Origin: Chionis minor
Lineage: Eukaryota > Chordata > Aves > Charadriiformes > Chionididae
Assembly: GCA_013398295.1 (NCBI GenBank)
Contig: VZSF01006828.1
Location: 363,744-427,743 of the forward strand
DNA: 64,000 bases
Direction of reading: 5' to 3'
Shown here: positions 39,260-51,269 of the stretch, piece by piece
Layout of the letters: each line of letters starts with the position of its first letter
Numbering within the stretch: position 1 is the stretch's first letter
The notes under the pieces: model-generated
The model's input: the letters and a program-made list of their open reading frames with translations, nothing else
Told to the model about the DNA's origin: nothing
Database searches by the model: none
Program-made: the position numbers and the translations under genes

Positions 39260-41515
39260 GTGAGTTACACACGTCCCCCCCGCGCAGTCACCCTGCCCAG
39301 CTGGGCACCAGCGTGGGGTCACTTAGTTACAGCCTATGGCTGTTTGCCAGTTGAAAGCAAAGCCAGTTTTTGAGCCACTGTCTCAAACTTTGCCCATAAG
39401 CTTGTTAGAAAAAGACAAGTTCCGAGACATGGGGTGTGTTTTTTTGCTCTCCCCGCCTGCACTCACCCCTGGGAAAGGCATCCTGAGCGGGATGGCAGCA
39501 CGCCGGTGATGAGGACCTCTGCGAAGCCCCTGAGGGTGNGACTTTGAGAGGAGCAGAAACACAAAGCAGGGCCAGTAGGAGAGTTGCTTGTTTGCCCCGG
39601 GGGCTTAAGGCTCAGGCCATGCAAGACTACGTCTGCGCAAGGTTACAAATGCTATTTTTGATGAAAGTAAAAAGCAAACATGTATGTTAATTTAAGTGGA
39701 AATAATGAGACAGACAGAGACAGACAGAATAAGGAGGCCCAGGTGAAGTGCTAATCGCTGCTTCCAGATTTACTGGCGTGTCTCAAGAGGGTGCGTTGAA
39801 AAGGATTAAGAACTAAATGGTTCGTTTTTTCATGCACGCATCAGTGAGGTGAATAGACGAGTGTAGCTGAGAGTGGAAGAGAAACCACCTTCATTACAGC
39901 AGGAGAATAGCAGTCATGAGGGGCTACTAAAGAGGCAGCAGTCGATACGCTTCCTGTGTGCGGGGCGATGAAAGGGATTGCAGGCACTGCAAGGCGAAGC
40001 GCGTTCAGAGAAATCCGATGGAATCAGAAAGCACTAATGAAATGAAAGCGTGTCAGGTGGAAATGAAGAGGCTGATCTTGTCTTTACAAGTACATGAAAT
40101 AACTCTGCAGAACAATAGTGATAAAAGGGTGAAGGAGGAACACTGGACTCGGCCGCATCCTTTGCAAGGACGTCTGGTCCCTGCTTTCGCCGTCAGCGTT
40201 CCCAGGGTGCAGGCTGGCCATCAGGGCAGGAGCATCCGTGCGTTGGCTCAGCGTTTGGGGGAGGTTGTTGGCTGGCAAGGAGGGGTGGCACAGGACTGAG
40301 ACCGTGTCAAGGTGCTGAGTGTCCCAATGCCAAAGGGTGAGATGGTAACGCACACTGCTGCTGCATGAGGAGCTGTCACGTGGCAGGACAGGTCGCTTCC
40401 CTGGAGTTCAGCTGTATTACACTGCTTGCTGGCGTCTCTGCATGCTGAGGGCAGAATTTTCAAAGCACTCGCAGCACTTAGGACCCTGAGTCCGATTTTC
40501 AGAATAAACATTTAAGGCCCAAAGCTCAACAGCATCCCTCACATCGTGTGCATGAAGGCTCTAGGTCCACAGAACTAAATCTGGGTTTAGAGACGTGCTC
40601 GTGGCCACAGCAGGATGAGTGGGTTCGTAGCTCTTTTTTTCTCAGGAGTAAAACGCAAGCTGTTCAGAGGTGCAGGCATGCAGCACTGTGCATGCTGCCA
40701 GTGTAGCTTCTGTGCTTACACTCCAGGGACAGTAGACCTCAAGCCAGGGAGAGAAAAGAGCTTTGCATGTATGTGGTTACAGAGGTTAATTTTCTTTCTC
40801 TGCAGTGAATTAGGAATGCACGGTTATTTTTTTAAAGAATAGCTTTGGCAGGATGTTACCTACACCCTGTCAGGCTACTTCAGCACTGAGCTGCTTCTAC
40901 CATTCGTAGTCTCAGTGAGATTTTTACCGTGTCCCTTCAGTAGAGGAATTTTGCTGGAGAAATTGCATTAAGTTAAGCCAGTGGTTTTTTCAAGGCTAAG
41001 ACTATTTGGATTTCTTCCTTCCTCCTCACTCCTCCCCTTGGTCTTAAAAATTCAAGCCCTTCATAAATATCCATCAGTCTTCTACCTAGACCTGATCCAC
41101 AGACCCTGAGTTTTGGATTAGACCATGATAAACACAAATTAAAAATAATAAGCAATTAATTTTTAAAGGTCAACGAGTTTTTTCTAAACGGATATCTGAC
41201 TTTCATGCAAAACTGTGCAGGCAGGAGGTACTAAAGCCTGGGATACAACAGAAAGGTTAAGTACGAGTGAGCTAAGATAACCATTTCCCTATGAAACCAA
41301 TTAAAAAGCAGACGTTACCTATTTGGACACACGAAGGAAGGATCTGGCAGGCTTACTGCCAACTCTAATAGTAAATTGATTTAGACAGAAATGGTTTTTA
41401 AAGTTCAGATCCTGATCATCTCTATTTATCAAACCAATTTTTTGATCCACTGGATTTTTCAGTCACACACGAGGTATCTGAAAGGCTGCAGTAGTGTGTT
41501 GTTTCATTCCTCCAG
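39260..41515 (+). other. PTPRG: PTPRG intron, 2.26 kb
   Basis: It contains one undetermined base (N at 39539) and a short GACA-type repeat at 39707-39728. No exon was recognised. It ends in tttcattcctccag. Confidence 0.87.
39707..39728. repeat. short GAGACAGACA repeat
   Basis: The 10-bp unit GAGACAGACA occurs twice exactly, followed by GA. It is a small simple repeat in an intron. Confidence 0.9.
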
Positions 41516-41662
41516 GCAGAAGATGAGTTTGTGTACTGGCCAAGTCGCGAGGAATCCATGAACTGTGAGGCCTTTACTGTGACCCTTATCAGCAAAGACA
41601 GACTGTGCCTCTCCAACGAAGAGCAAATTATCATCCATGACTTTATCCTTGAAGCTACCCAG
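41516..41662 (+). CDS. PTPRG: PTPRG coding exon: D2, EFVYWP segment
   Basis: Forty-nine codons encode [20 protein letters not shown], then [20 protein letters not shown] and [15 protein letters not shown] replaces KCDQYWP of D1. Phase 0 at both ends and 147 bp; acceptor tttcattcctccag, donor GTAAAA. The exon matches the D1 exon at 33012-33146 in position and phase. Confidence 0.97.
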
Positions 41663-42441
41663 GTAAAATAAAACTCCAAATGTGGGTCTTGGCTTTTCAC
41701 CAAAACGTTACTGATGCCATTTAAATATGGAAGAAGAAGAGTTCAGAAACAGTGTTGAAAAGGATTTTCATATGTGCATGCATGTGTTGCTCACAGGGGA
41801 AAGGCGTTCTCATTGGCTCCTTCTCCCTCTCATATCTTCTACTTCCAGTAGATTCCTCTAGCTAGTGAGACCATGCTATTAATGATTTGACTTATTTGAA
41901 AATGAAGACATGGGTTTTTCATTTTGAAATCACACAAGTACATTGATTTGTTCTTTGTAAAATACACCAAGGTTTGTTGTCCTATTTCTGCCTTATGAAA
42001 TTCATCATTTGTAGTTTAACCGTTTAGAGGGTCTTAATTAAGCACATTTCTTTGGAGCTGTAAACCCACCTCTAGTTTGCTATCAGGATTGCAGCTGGAT
42101 TTTGCTGTAAAAGATTAGTTTGCAAGACCTTTTAAATTTGAATTCCTTGGTTTCTCTTCTCTTGTTTGAATTCTGAGCTATAAGGGCTCTGAGAGAAGGT
42201 TTATACGGATATAAGCCATAATATGGATAAATCTTTTATCAATTCAACATTTTGTTAAAGTTGCATTATTTTATCACTGTTACAGAGATGCTACAGCTAT
42301 GCGTCTGTCTTCTTTCTATATAAACTGTTTGGAAGAAGAACGTATCTCTTCAGTTTGTAGTGAGGCTCTTCCCTCTTTCTACCTGAAGTGGATAAATGTG
42401 AAACTGAAGTAGCTAATGCCCCGGCTGGTTTTTCTTTGCAG
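41663..42441 (+). other. PTPRG: PTPRG intron, 779 bp
   Basis: AT-rich intron with nothing recognised; it ends in ggtttttctttgcag. Confidence 0.9.
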
Positions 42442-42584
42442 GATGACTACGTTCTGGAAGTCCGCCACTTTCAGTGTCCTAAATGGCCAAACCCAGATGC
42501 TCCCATAAGCAGTACCTTTGAACTTATCAACGTAATCAAGGAAGAGGCCTTAACGAGGGATGGCCCCACCATAGTTCATGATGA
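42442..42584 (+). CDS. PTPRG: PTPRG coding exon: D2 pseudo-active site (Cys replaced by Asp)
   Basis: The exon encodes [20 protein letters not shown], then [27 protein letters not shown] and two bases of Glu. Two catalytic features of D1 are lost: the WPD loop reads CPK, so the general-acid Asp is a Lys, and the signature Cys is Asp (GAT at 42580-42582, in IVHDEYGAV). D2 is therefore a pseudophosphatase, as is known for gamma and zeta, probably serving in regulation or dimer contacts. The donor splits the codon after the lost Cys at the same phase as in D1. Confidence 0.97.
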
Positions 42585-43971
42585 GTATGTCGTCTCTTTT
42601 CTTCCATTTACATGCAGGTTGTACAAGGAGTTACTCAGCTACAGGACACTTGTTAGGACTGATGTCCATTCTTGCATGGAGCAGATGGGGTTTAGTGATC
42701 TAGGGAAAGAGGATCAGAATATTTAAACTTCCAGGAATGAGTTTTTCAGTTGGCATCTGAGGGCAAATAGGTTTTGCTTAGTGTAGTTTTTATGTTGGTC
42801 ATAACCTTAGGTGGACTCAGAAAGCGAGGCTGTGTTTGCTTTGTAAGCATTTTGGGTTCTTCTGCACCTAGAAGTATCCCAAACAAATCTTGCAACCTGT
42901 TTCAGAACCCCACAGAGTCCTGGTTTAGGGCAAGCAGCTCAATATGGGCTTATGGAACCAGTTTCAAACCAGCCCTGAGCTCCTGTCTAACAGCTCAGGT
43001 TTAATGTGCTGTGTAAGACAGAACAAGCTCGGCTCAGCCGTGTCTCAGGATGAGCGGCAGAAGTATCTTGTGACAAAGAGCCCAGGTTCTCCGAGAGCAG
43101 ATTTATTTTTCCTCCTTCTGTTTCCCCAAAAACACTCCAAGGGGCCCATACGGTGCCAAGTGGGAGGGAGGGCGCCTGCTAACGCAGGGCCAGCACGCCC
43201 CAACCCTTGGCTCTTTCGTAGTGCAGTGGTGAGCGTTGTCTTGCCAGGTATGCCTGAATGCCCAAACATACAGGGTGCTAAATAATTGCCTTGCATATGA
43301 TCACTTTGTACACATTATGGAGCTGCAAAATACCATTATAGTGGAGCTGGAGCCTGGGGCTAACAGGATTGTTTCCTGGGGGGCAGAGCGCTTCCCGGAG
43401 TCAGTCTGCCATTAAAATCCCAAGGAAGCCCAATTTCTGACACTGCTTGCGTTGCCCTTAGAGCGAACACCAAGCCAGCATAAACAATGATAATACCTGC
43501 AAACTCCCCCACGCTTGAATCCATTATGCTTTTTGTCATTGCTACAAAACAGAATTAGTGGGAAAGTTTCAGAAATCTTCACATTTTGTGGAAAAACCGT
43601 TGTTACCATACTGTGGTATTTGAGTGGTCGGATCAGCCTTGGTGCTGATGTGCGATTGCACGCTGGTACCTGCCGTTGCTGAAAGAGTTTTCCCTTCACA
43701 CCGGTGTGTTGCTGCTGCAACAGGTTTTTCCTAACGGATTCCTGCAAATGGTGCCTTGGGCTGCAGCAAGTAGTTTTTCTCCCACCGTCTCCTGCCTTGC
43801 TGCTGCACAGTCTAAGCTCTGTTGCCTTTTGCCAGCACTGATTAATTCAAGGCTAGGTTTAATATTCATGCTTTGGGTAGTCTCAAGTGAGGTTTTGCTA
43901 CTCTTGCAGTATTTAAGATTATGTTTTATAAAATTAGAACTGTTATTGATTTGGGCATTTCATGCTAGACC

Positions 43972-43988
43972 AAAAAAAAAAAAAAAAA
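43972..43988. repeat. A17 homopolymer
   Basis: Seventeen consecutive A residues, then TAAAAA. No retroposon body was recognised in front of them. Confidence 0.95.
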
Positions 43989-44807
43989 TAAAAATCGCAT
44001 TCCTAACAGTGCTGAGTCATTCTTTCTCTAAATTGCTTTTTTGGTTTATTTGTCATATTCAATGATTTTATTTTTATGCCTAATACATAATGTGGATTCT
44101 GCTTTTCATTGGAGCCTAAGCAAATGTAGCTGAAAATGAAAATTTCCCTTTACTACATGCAACAACTATATCACATAATCCACTAATAATTACAACTGCA
44201 GATTAATTCCAAATATATGGATTTGCAGATACTAAATGCATGTGGTATTTAAGAAGTGCATGGTGGGATGAACTTGATAACAACATTTCAAAGTTCAGAA
44301 ATTCCAACTCGAGACAGTTGTCAAGACTTTTAAATATAACTGCCCATATGTAGGCAACTAGATAAAGATTTGCCGCATAGTTTTCCAAGAGAAAAGCCTT
44401 CAGATTGTTGGGAGCTGGAGGTTATCAGTGGAAGTGAGGCAGTTAGACCCTCAGAGGCATTTAGTTGTGTCCCATCCGGCACAAGAGTTAACCACTTTTT
44501 CCACTCTCCCTGTAGCTGATCAGTCACAGCTGTCTGTATAGTTCTGCCAAAGCTCTGTTTCTTCCATAGACTCTTCATCAAATATAGCAGATCTATTGTG
44601 ATCTGGTTTCTGCTTCCCATTTCTAGGCAAATTGAGTTTGCAAAAATCATACGAAATTAAGTCAGCATATGTCTTGATTTCCACAGGAATGTTGTAAAAA
44701 ATCCGAGTGGTAATCTTATGGTGCCAGATGGCTTTGCAGTACTTGCTGATTATTTAAGTTTTCACGTACAGCTCTCCAAAGGGTTTAGAGAGCAAGTCAG
44801 CACCAAT

Positions 44808-44915
44808 GTCCCCTTTTACAGGTGGGGACAGCTGGACACAGACTTTCTCAGAGTCACCGAGCAAACCCATAGCAAAGCCAGGATTTCAGTCTGCTGAGTC
44901 CTGGGAGAGCAGAGG
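44808..44915 (-). repeat. likely MIR-type SINE, antisense
   Basis: The order of blocks TCCCCTTTTACAGGTGGGGA, CTGGACACAGA, CAGAGTCAC, AGCAAAGCCAGGATTTCAGT and CTGAGTCCTGGG follows the reverse complement of MIR (ccccattttacagatgagga, gaggcacagag, aggtcac, gcagagccgggattcgaac, from memory). It is diverged, as expected for an element this old. Confidence 0.55.
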
Positions 44916-45672
44916 ACAGTTGAGGCTCCTCAGAAGCAGTTACGAGCCCCTCTTGCTTGGGATCCCCTATCCCGTGCTCCGCAACTGCACTCGTGATTCG
45001 AGCCTGCCCACAGATTCAGCAGCAGTAAGATTTCTACCTGACCAGTATCTCAAGGACACATTGATTTGTGCTCCTGACGAATAACCGTTGCTCAGGTTCT
45101 TACTAAATGACAGCACAGCTCAACTCTTCAGAATCTGTAATGTCCCTTGGGTGCCCAACTCAGGGATGTTGCCTTTTGCCGATGAATCAGACCTAAGGAA
45201 CGCTTTGAGATGTGCCCCATTTACTTGTGAGCACCTCATATCCGTGTTAGCTTTATATAATTGTCAGATGTGGAGGAAGAGGCAAAGTCTCATTTCTTTC
45301 TAATCGTTTATGTTTTGCCCGAGCTCCCACTAATGAATTTAAAATACGCTCAGCTATAATGCAGATGCTTCCAGTACACGTGGCATGTAAGAACTGATTT
45401 CAGTGTTGTACTCTCCAGGCTGAGTGTTTTTAAATGGCTGTCATTCTTCCGCTGATAGAGTTCTTTGTATTGAATACTGCAGATATCCCGAGATGACTGG
45501 TGTACCATCAAATTTCTTCTGTAAATTAAAATGACTAAAAATTAGCCAGTGTAAAACAAGCATTTAATAGATACAAAGATAAACTACGGTAATCAAACCA
45601 ACATTTTCATGTCTCTGTGTCGATGCCCAGGTATGTTTCTGAGTATGTTATCCTTTTGGTGTGGTTTTCCAG

Positions 45673-45808
45673 GTATGGAGCTGTGTCAGCAGGAACGCTA
45701 TGTGCCCTTACCACTCTGTCCCAGCAGCTGGAGAATGAAAACGCTGTCGATGTTTTCCAGGTGGCAAAGATGATAAATCTTATGCGGCCTGGAGTATTTA
45801 CAGACATT
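45673..45808 (+). CDS. PTPRG: PTPRG coding exon: D2, after the pseudo-active site
   Basis: The exon encodes (E)[20 protein letters not shown], then [20 protein letters not shown] and VFTDI. Aligned with [10 protein letters not shown] of D1, the D2 loop reads HDEYGAVSAG, so the phosphate-binding Arg is Ser, a third loss of catalytic chemistry. The leading G completes Glu; 136 bp, phase 2 in, 0 out, exactly as in the D1 exon at 34768-34903. Acceptor tggttttccag, donor GTAAGT. Confidence 0.97.
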
Positions 45809-46482
45809 GTAAGTCTTTACATGGAATATAAATGGATAGTTGACAAGGTTTTCATCTGAGACCAAAAGCATGAACTAAAACACACATTGTGCTTCTACCA
45901 AGCAGAATTTGCATTTGGGCTTTTTTTTTTGTTGTTGTTGTGCAGCTGTCGGTTTTTTAGAAACCTCAAACCCATGCTGTAAGTCTCGGATTTGCAGTTA
46001 AGCTTGTTTCTCATGCTGTCAGGGGACCGCTGCACAGGCAGCCCTGGCAGAGAAGAACCTTTCAGCCTGTTGCCCCACCAGCCCTGTGAATTCAGCTCTG
46101 CTCTTTAAACCCGGCGCGGGGCGAGCTGAGGGGGCGCGCGGCGGGGAGACAGAGCTTCACCGGAGGGGCTCTTCCCTCCCTGCGCAGCCAGAGCAGCGCT
46201 CCTGCCTCCGTGTGCGTAGCTCTGCCATGGGCTCAGGTATTGTCCTGCCCTCCTGGAACGTTTAATAGTATGTCAGGAATAATATTACCTACCCAAAACC
46301 GGAATTTGGGTTGATACGGTTAAAGTAGATGAACAGAGGTAATCGCTCTCTGCGTCTTTTTCTTTGCTATATGTCTGCTTCTAGTAATGAATATCCATGA
46401 CCTCCCCTGGAAAAGCCAAATTTAAGTGCCGCTCGGTTATGTACACTGAAAGCACTGAAATAACTTTTCTTTTCTTTTCCAG
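45809..46482 (+). other. PTPRG: PTPRG last intron, 674 bp, with a GC-rich core
   Basis: The middle, about 46105-46215, is strikingly GC- and CpG-rich (GGCGCGGGGCGAGC, GGGCGCGCGGCGGGG), unlike the AT-rich flanks. The intron ends in ttcttttccag. No reading frame joins the terminal exon in phase from this island. Confidence 0.88.
46105..46215. promoter_or_regulatory. small intragenic CpG cluster
   Basis: By eye, about nine CpG dinucleotides fall within 60 bases (46110-46170), in the last PTPRG intron. It could be an intragenic regulatory element, a cryptic promoter, or simply GC-biased intron sequence. No transcript evidence is available. Confidence 0.4.
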
Positions 46483-46629
46483 GAACAGTACCAGTTTCTT
46501 TATAAGGCAATGCTAAGCTTGGTCAGCACTAAGGAAAATGGAAACGGTCCCATGACACTGGACAAAAATGGTGCTGTGATGGCCAGTGACGAATCTGATC
46601 CCGCAGAAAGCATGGAGTCTCTTGTCTAA
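46483..46629 (+). CDS. PTPRG: PTPRG terminal coding exon: last D2 helix and C-terminal tail
   Basis: Forty-eight codons and TAA (46627-46629) encode [20 protein letters not shown], then [20 protein letters not shown] and AESMESLV. The first part is the final helix of D2; the acidic tail ends in S-L-V, which fits a class I PDZ-binding motif (S/T-x-V), known to be used by the paralogue PTPRZ1. The tail sequence is the clearest evidence for gamma over zeta. Acceptor tttcttttccag. The 3'UTR follows directly. Confidence 0.98.
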   Translation, partial: EQYQFLYKAMLSLVSTKENGNGPMTLDKNGAVMASDESDPAESMESLV

Positions 46630-47728
46630 TTAGAAACCTGAAAAGGCACTTAATTTGTAGAACTTCTGAAGACTGAGTGAACTTTTTTGAGGCCTTTTTT
46701 GCCAGACTCTAGGTTATACAATAACCCAATTACTTTTTTACACTGATAAAAGTTTTGATATTTATTTTTTGCCATTTTATGTCTTAATGGTATCCTACTG
46801 AGCATTTGCACCTCTGTTTATTTCACACAGTGAAACGCAATTTTATCTAGTTTGCACTATATGATCAGTGTTACTGCCTATAATACTCTAATACAAGACA
46901 AGCCCTGATGTGACATTCCATGACAACACACATACGCTTTTTCTGTTTTGTTTAAATGCAGTGAAGTTTTGCTAACTTACAGTGACCCTCGAATCTTAAA
47001 TCTTGAATGCTAGGCCAGATGGATTCTTTCTACAACAGATACTGTACCCCTTCATACCATATTTATTATTTTAATGATCATGTCACAGTTTTGGTAATGG
47101 TATTTTGCATTCCAGTGGAGTGGATGAGCAGTGTTCATCCTTTCTTGACAAAATGTGGCAGGTGATTATTAGCTACAGTGAAGGCGTAACAGCCTTGTGG
47201 AGCTGAAACAATTTTTTCTGTATTGTTTCAAATTGCTGTTTTGTACACTTACAGGCCTAAGACTTTGCTTCACATGGAATATATAAATTACATGCAATAT
47301 AATTATAAATTAGATGCAATTCATATGCGGGACGCAGTGATAGGTTTTGAATTTACAATTTTGAACTTTCCCCGTGTATTGAGAAAAATGTCAGTTTTAG
47401 TTTTTAACCAGCCCTATGATGGGAAAGTATTTTGGTTTTGTTCTCATCAGAGCCAATACAGTGAGAAATCTACTACAACCCAAAATCAGACCTGTTTTCA
47501 GATATATTGAAGGTAGCAATATTTTACATTACTAAGCTATTCAATATTTTAAACACATTAATTTCCTTACTATTTCTTGAATATGACCTCACACCTAATG
47601 GTATGTTACATGATGACAGGCGTTTCTTAATTTCATAACTGTTAGATGCCATTTTTACAGGTGTGTAATTTTCATACTTTAGTGCTAAAACATAAAGTAC
47701 TGATCCATATTTACTGGTGAAGCAAACT

Positions 47729-47734
47729 AATAAA
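47729..47734 (+). terminator. candidate proximal poly(A) signal of PTPRG
   Basis: AATAAA 1.1 kb after the stop codon, followed within 25-45 bases by a CT/T-rich tract (CTCCCTCTTTTTTTTG). It would give a short 3'UTR. Confidence 0.45.
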
Positions 47735-50700
47735 AAAACTACCTATAAAGTTACATTCTCCCTCTTTTTTTTGCCAGACTAATCCTTTAGCACAAACCTA
47801 GCTTACTGTATTTTCCCTCCCACACCAATGAAATGGTTTCCCCCAGATTATATAAATAATTGAATTACTGTTTGGAGCATTTAAGTATACATCCTCACTG
47901 GCTCCCTTTTCCTTTGTATTTGGTCACAATTCAACAAGGTCCATCCCTATTTAACAAAAGAAGTAAGCACATACTTAATTCTCCTGAGAATTCGAGCTAA
48001 TCGTGTCCTTCCTAGCTTGGCTGAGTAGAGAGGGGTTATTGAATGTGCCCCAAAAAGGAGATACGTCGTTTCAACCATCCTGACATTTGGTATACAGTTA
48101 AAGGCACTGTTCCTTATACGTGGCATTAATTTCTTTACTTCTAAATTTCAATTGCACAAAACACACATTGTAATTTTTCAGGACTTGTCAAAAAGTTACA
48201 GCATGTTTTTTTTCATTTAAATGTAAACCTCTTAATTTCTGCCAGTCTAGTCTTGCTGAAATACAGGCATTTGGCAAGGTTCTGTGTGTCTTCACACGCA
48301 AGGAAGCTGAAAGCAAAGCGCTTAAAACTATACTGAGAGTAGGTATTTTGGTTCAGAACCTCACGAGGTACAAACTGATGCGGCCTCACTGAGAGCGGAG
48401 GAGCTGTGCAAACCGGTATGTGCTAACATCTGGCCTTTTATTTTTAATAAGGGAAAGATTTCCTCGTATGGCTACACTTGATTAATTGAACACCTAAGTA
48501 TTCAAGAATTCATCAGCAACCTTTTACACAGTCCCCTTTTACTTCTCACTTTGTTGAATCCCTCCCTACGAGTGCTTGAAATAACTGCTAACGCCGAACA
48601 GTATAATATATCCGTGGTTTCAGTCAGCAAATCCCGTGCCCAGCAACAGCTGGTCCAAATGAAAAAAAATGTGCAAAATGTTTCCAAAGATTGCTTTGTA
48701 GTGTGCATCCCCCCTTTGCAGTGGGACAACCCAGCGCCGAGGAGGGAGTCAGTTAATGTGTGGTAGGAGTTAAGACCGGCGCTCCAGTCGCTGCAGCCCA
48801 GTAACAGGAATTAAGTGAGTTTTCGAGTCCTGCTTCCTGCGCGGGCTGGAAGGTTTTGCCCAGTGGTCTGCTGGGCCAGTGTCCATCCGCATTAGAGGCT
48901 GGGGAGCCCCCACGCAGGTGATTCTGGCCCCAGGCAATTCCGGCTGGTAGCACGAAGGGACTCTGATGAGGTGGATCAGTTCAATCTGAAGTATGTAAGT
49001 TCCTGGGAAGGTGCAGGGAGAAGTTAAGAATTCAAACCCTGACAAGAGCTAAGTGACACAAAGATTACTGCAGGCATCAAGAGGGTCGGATTTGTTCAGT
49101 ACTTTCAGCTGATTACTTTTCATTTCAGTGGCATGATGGAAGATAACTGTGGTTCGTGACATACTGCCTGAATATCCTCCGTTTAATCCCTTACCTTCTC
49201 ACGAGTTTTATAAAATTCTATGAAAGAAGGCTGTGGGGGTTGAACTTTGGTAGATGCTTTGGAAATCCATGCATTTGCATTGGCATTTTCCCACACCTGA
49301 AATACTTGCTTGGGTTTAATCCACAGGGAAATAATTTACACTGATGTTCTAGGAGTTCTCCATGGATTTTTTTCTTTGGGGGGGGGCCTCAAGCTGTGTG
49401 TTAAGTGCTGCGCTGACAGGCGGATAGCCGACGTAGATCGTGGTGATGCATGAGGCTTGAAGTGGATGAAGCTAGGAATGGCTTGTGAAGGTCAGGATTA
49501 AGAGCGCGGAAGAGCCAAATCTCTCCTGCTGCAAGCAGCTGCAGTGCTGCTCTCTTACCATGGATTTGCGCCCTCCCCCTGGGGCAGGAGGAGTGAGTGT
49601 GTGTTTGGAGATGTTTGTAGAGCTCCGCTGAGATGCTCTCGTGAATCTCTCTGGCCAAATCCCGCTCTGTGCATCGCAACCTTGCTTTGCCACACCACCA
49701 TCCCAGCCCCGGCTCCGGCCCTGGCTCCGGCTGGCACCACTTGCCGGCATTTGGTTGGGATGTCTTTTGAGCGTCAGAAGTTGCCGGACAATGTGCAGGC
49801 ATGCGAATTAAAAGGACCTGAGTATATCGCATCGCTATAAAATGTGGTCCTCAGCGCCAGCCTTGAGAAATGAGGAAATGAAGGACTGAAGTCCGCGTGC
49901 ATGTGTGTGTGTGTCTGCATTTAGAAAATATTGTTTCTCCGTGTCTTGCACGTGTGCTGCGCCCGCAGACCATGGGAAAGGCATAAAAAAACTTCTGCGC
50001 GTTGAGCCCGTAAGAGCAGCCAAGCTTTCCGAGAGGGAATGCTTGGGAAACTGCTGTGTCACCGTAACATCTAAAACGGGTGGCAGTCCCAGCTGAATGC
50101 CCCGTCCTACAGACAGTCCCGTGCGTGAGCTCGGCGTGGGTAGGCAGGTCTGGGGGAGCCAGCAGGACTGCTCGGGCGTGCAGGCTCAGCACCGGTTCTT
50201 CTGCGGGACCAAGGTCCAAAGAACATCGATGTTAAACGGCATTGGTCCTTAGTGTTTCACGGCGTCTGTTTCCAAATATTAATTTAGGAACAGGGAAAAG
50301 AAAAATCCGAACCCCTTAAACTGCTTCTTGTGTGCGACTGTTTCTGTACTGTGGGTCTGTTCTAGGTTAGTGGAATCATTTGCAGGAGCTGCAGAATTTC
50401 AGTTGTTTTTCCAGTTTCTGACTGCTTGAATTGCTTGAACCCAGAGTGATACATTGGAACATTAGGAGAAGAATCTTTGTGACACAGCACAACTGCCTTC
50501 TTATTAATCTTTTTTTAAGCTGATATATTTTATTTAAAAGCTAAAAAAATATAGATACCAATTCTACCAAAGATACTACTAATTCTCAGCAAAACAAAAC
50601 CAACTTAATTAAAAAAAAATATTAAAACGTAGTTGTCTTAAAGATTTAGCAGTCTTTCTCAAATTCATGTCTTTTGACATCAGATCTTGTGTTCTGAAGT

Positions 50701-50912
50701 GGTGCCAGTGAATTTTTATATGAAGGGAAAATGCCTATTTGTTAATCCACTGCATTGCTTTTCTTCTTTTTCTTCTTGTGTTTTGTTTTGGTTTTTTTTT
50801 TTTCAGACTTAATTCAACTCTTATTGTTACCCCTTTGCTCTTCTTCTTTTTGTTGCCATTCTAACAATGTGAACTACATTGGCTTTACTTATTAAAGGAG
50901 CAGGAATGCAAA

Positions 50913-50918
50913 AATAAA
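50913..50918 (+). terminator. possible internal poly(A) signal
   Basis: AATAAA in the distal 3'UTR. What follows is purine-rich (GAAAGAGAAGGAAC) and not U/GU-rich, so use is less likely. Confidence 0.25.
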
Positions 50919-51261
50919 GAAAGAGAAGGAACTGTAATGAAGAGATTTGGCCTCTACTTTGTCTTAGCTGTTAAACTGTTTTTAGTGTTTTTGTTAACTA
51001 TTTGCAAAGGGAAGCATTTTCTACAGAGGATAATTAATTTCAAGAAAAATGTCTTGAGTTTTAAGAATAAACATGTCTCCAAAAGAGGAGATAGTCAATT
51101 TTATACAATGTCACAACTCTCCAACATTTGGGGTAGTGACTCTTTTTGTTTTGTTAGAACATTTGAAACTAGCAAGCAGCCATTGTTTCTAAAGACCGAA
51201 GCATTCACGTGTACTCCTATTTTCTTTTCCTTCATTTTTAAGATAGCAAAGTCATTAAAAC

Positions 51262-51269
51262 TGTAAATA
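51262..51269 (+). promoter_or_regulatory. Pumilio-type element in the 3'UTR
   Basis: TGTAAATA on the sense strand matches the Pumilio consensus UGUANAUA. A single short motif; function is inferred. Confidence 0.4.

Larger units (their letters stand above)
42585..45672 (+). other. PTPRG: PTPRG intron, 3.09 kb
   Basis: It contains a 17-base A run (43972-43988) and a likely antisense MIR fragment (44808-44915). Open frames of up to 129 codons have no recognisable product. It ends in tggttttccag. Confidence 0.85.

Noticed and set aside
46229..46238. ATGGGCTCAG|GTATT in the last intron as an alternative first exon of a D2-tail transcript
   Set aside because: It ends one base into a codon while the terminal exon starts at phase 0, so the join would be out of frame with the PTPRG tail.
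46483..46629. Assignment of the gene to PTPRZ1 instead of PTPRG
   Set aside because: The linker ([14 protein letters not shown]), the D1 segment [12 protein letters not shown] and the C-terminal tail match gamma as I know it; zeta differs at all three.
49401..49832. 143-codon minus-strand frame within the PTPRG 3'UTR region
   Set aside because: It lies in a locally GC-rich part of the 3'UTR, has no family resemblance, and overlapping frames on the other strand are similarly open.
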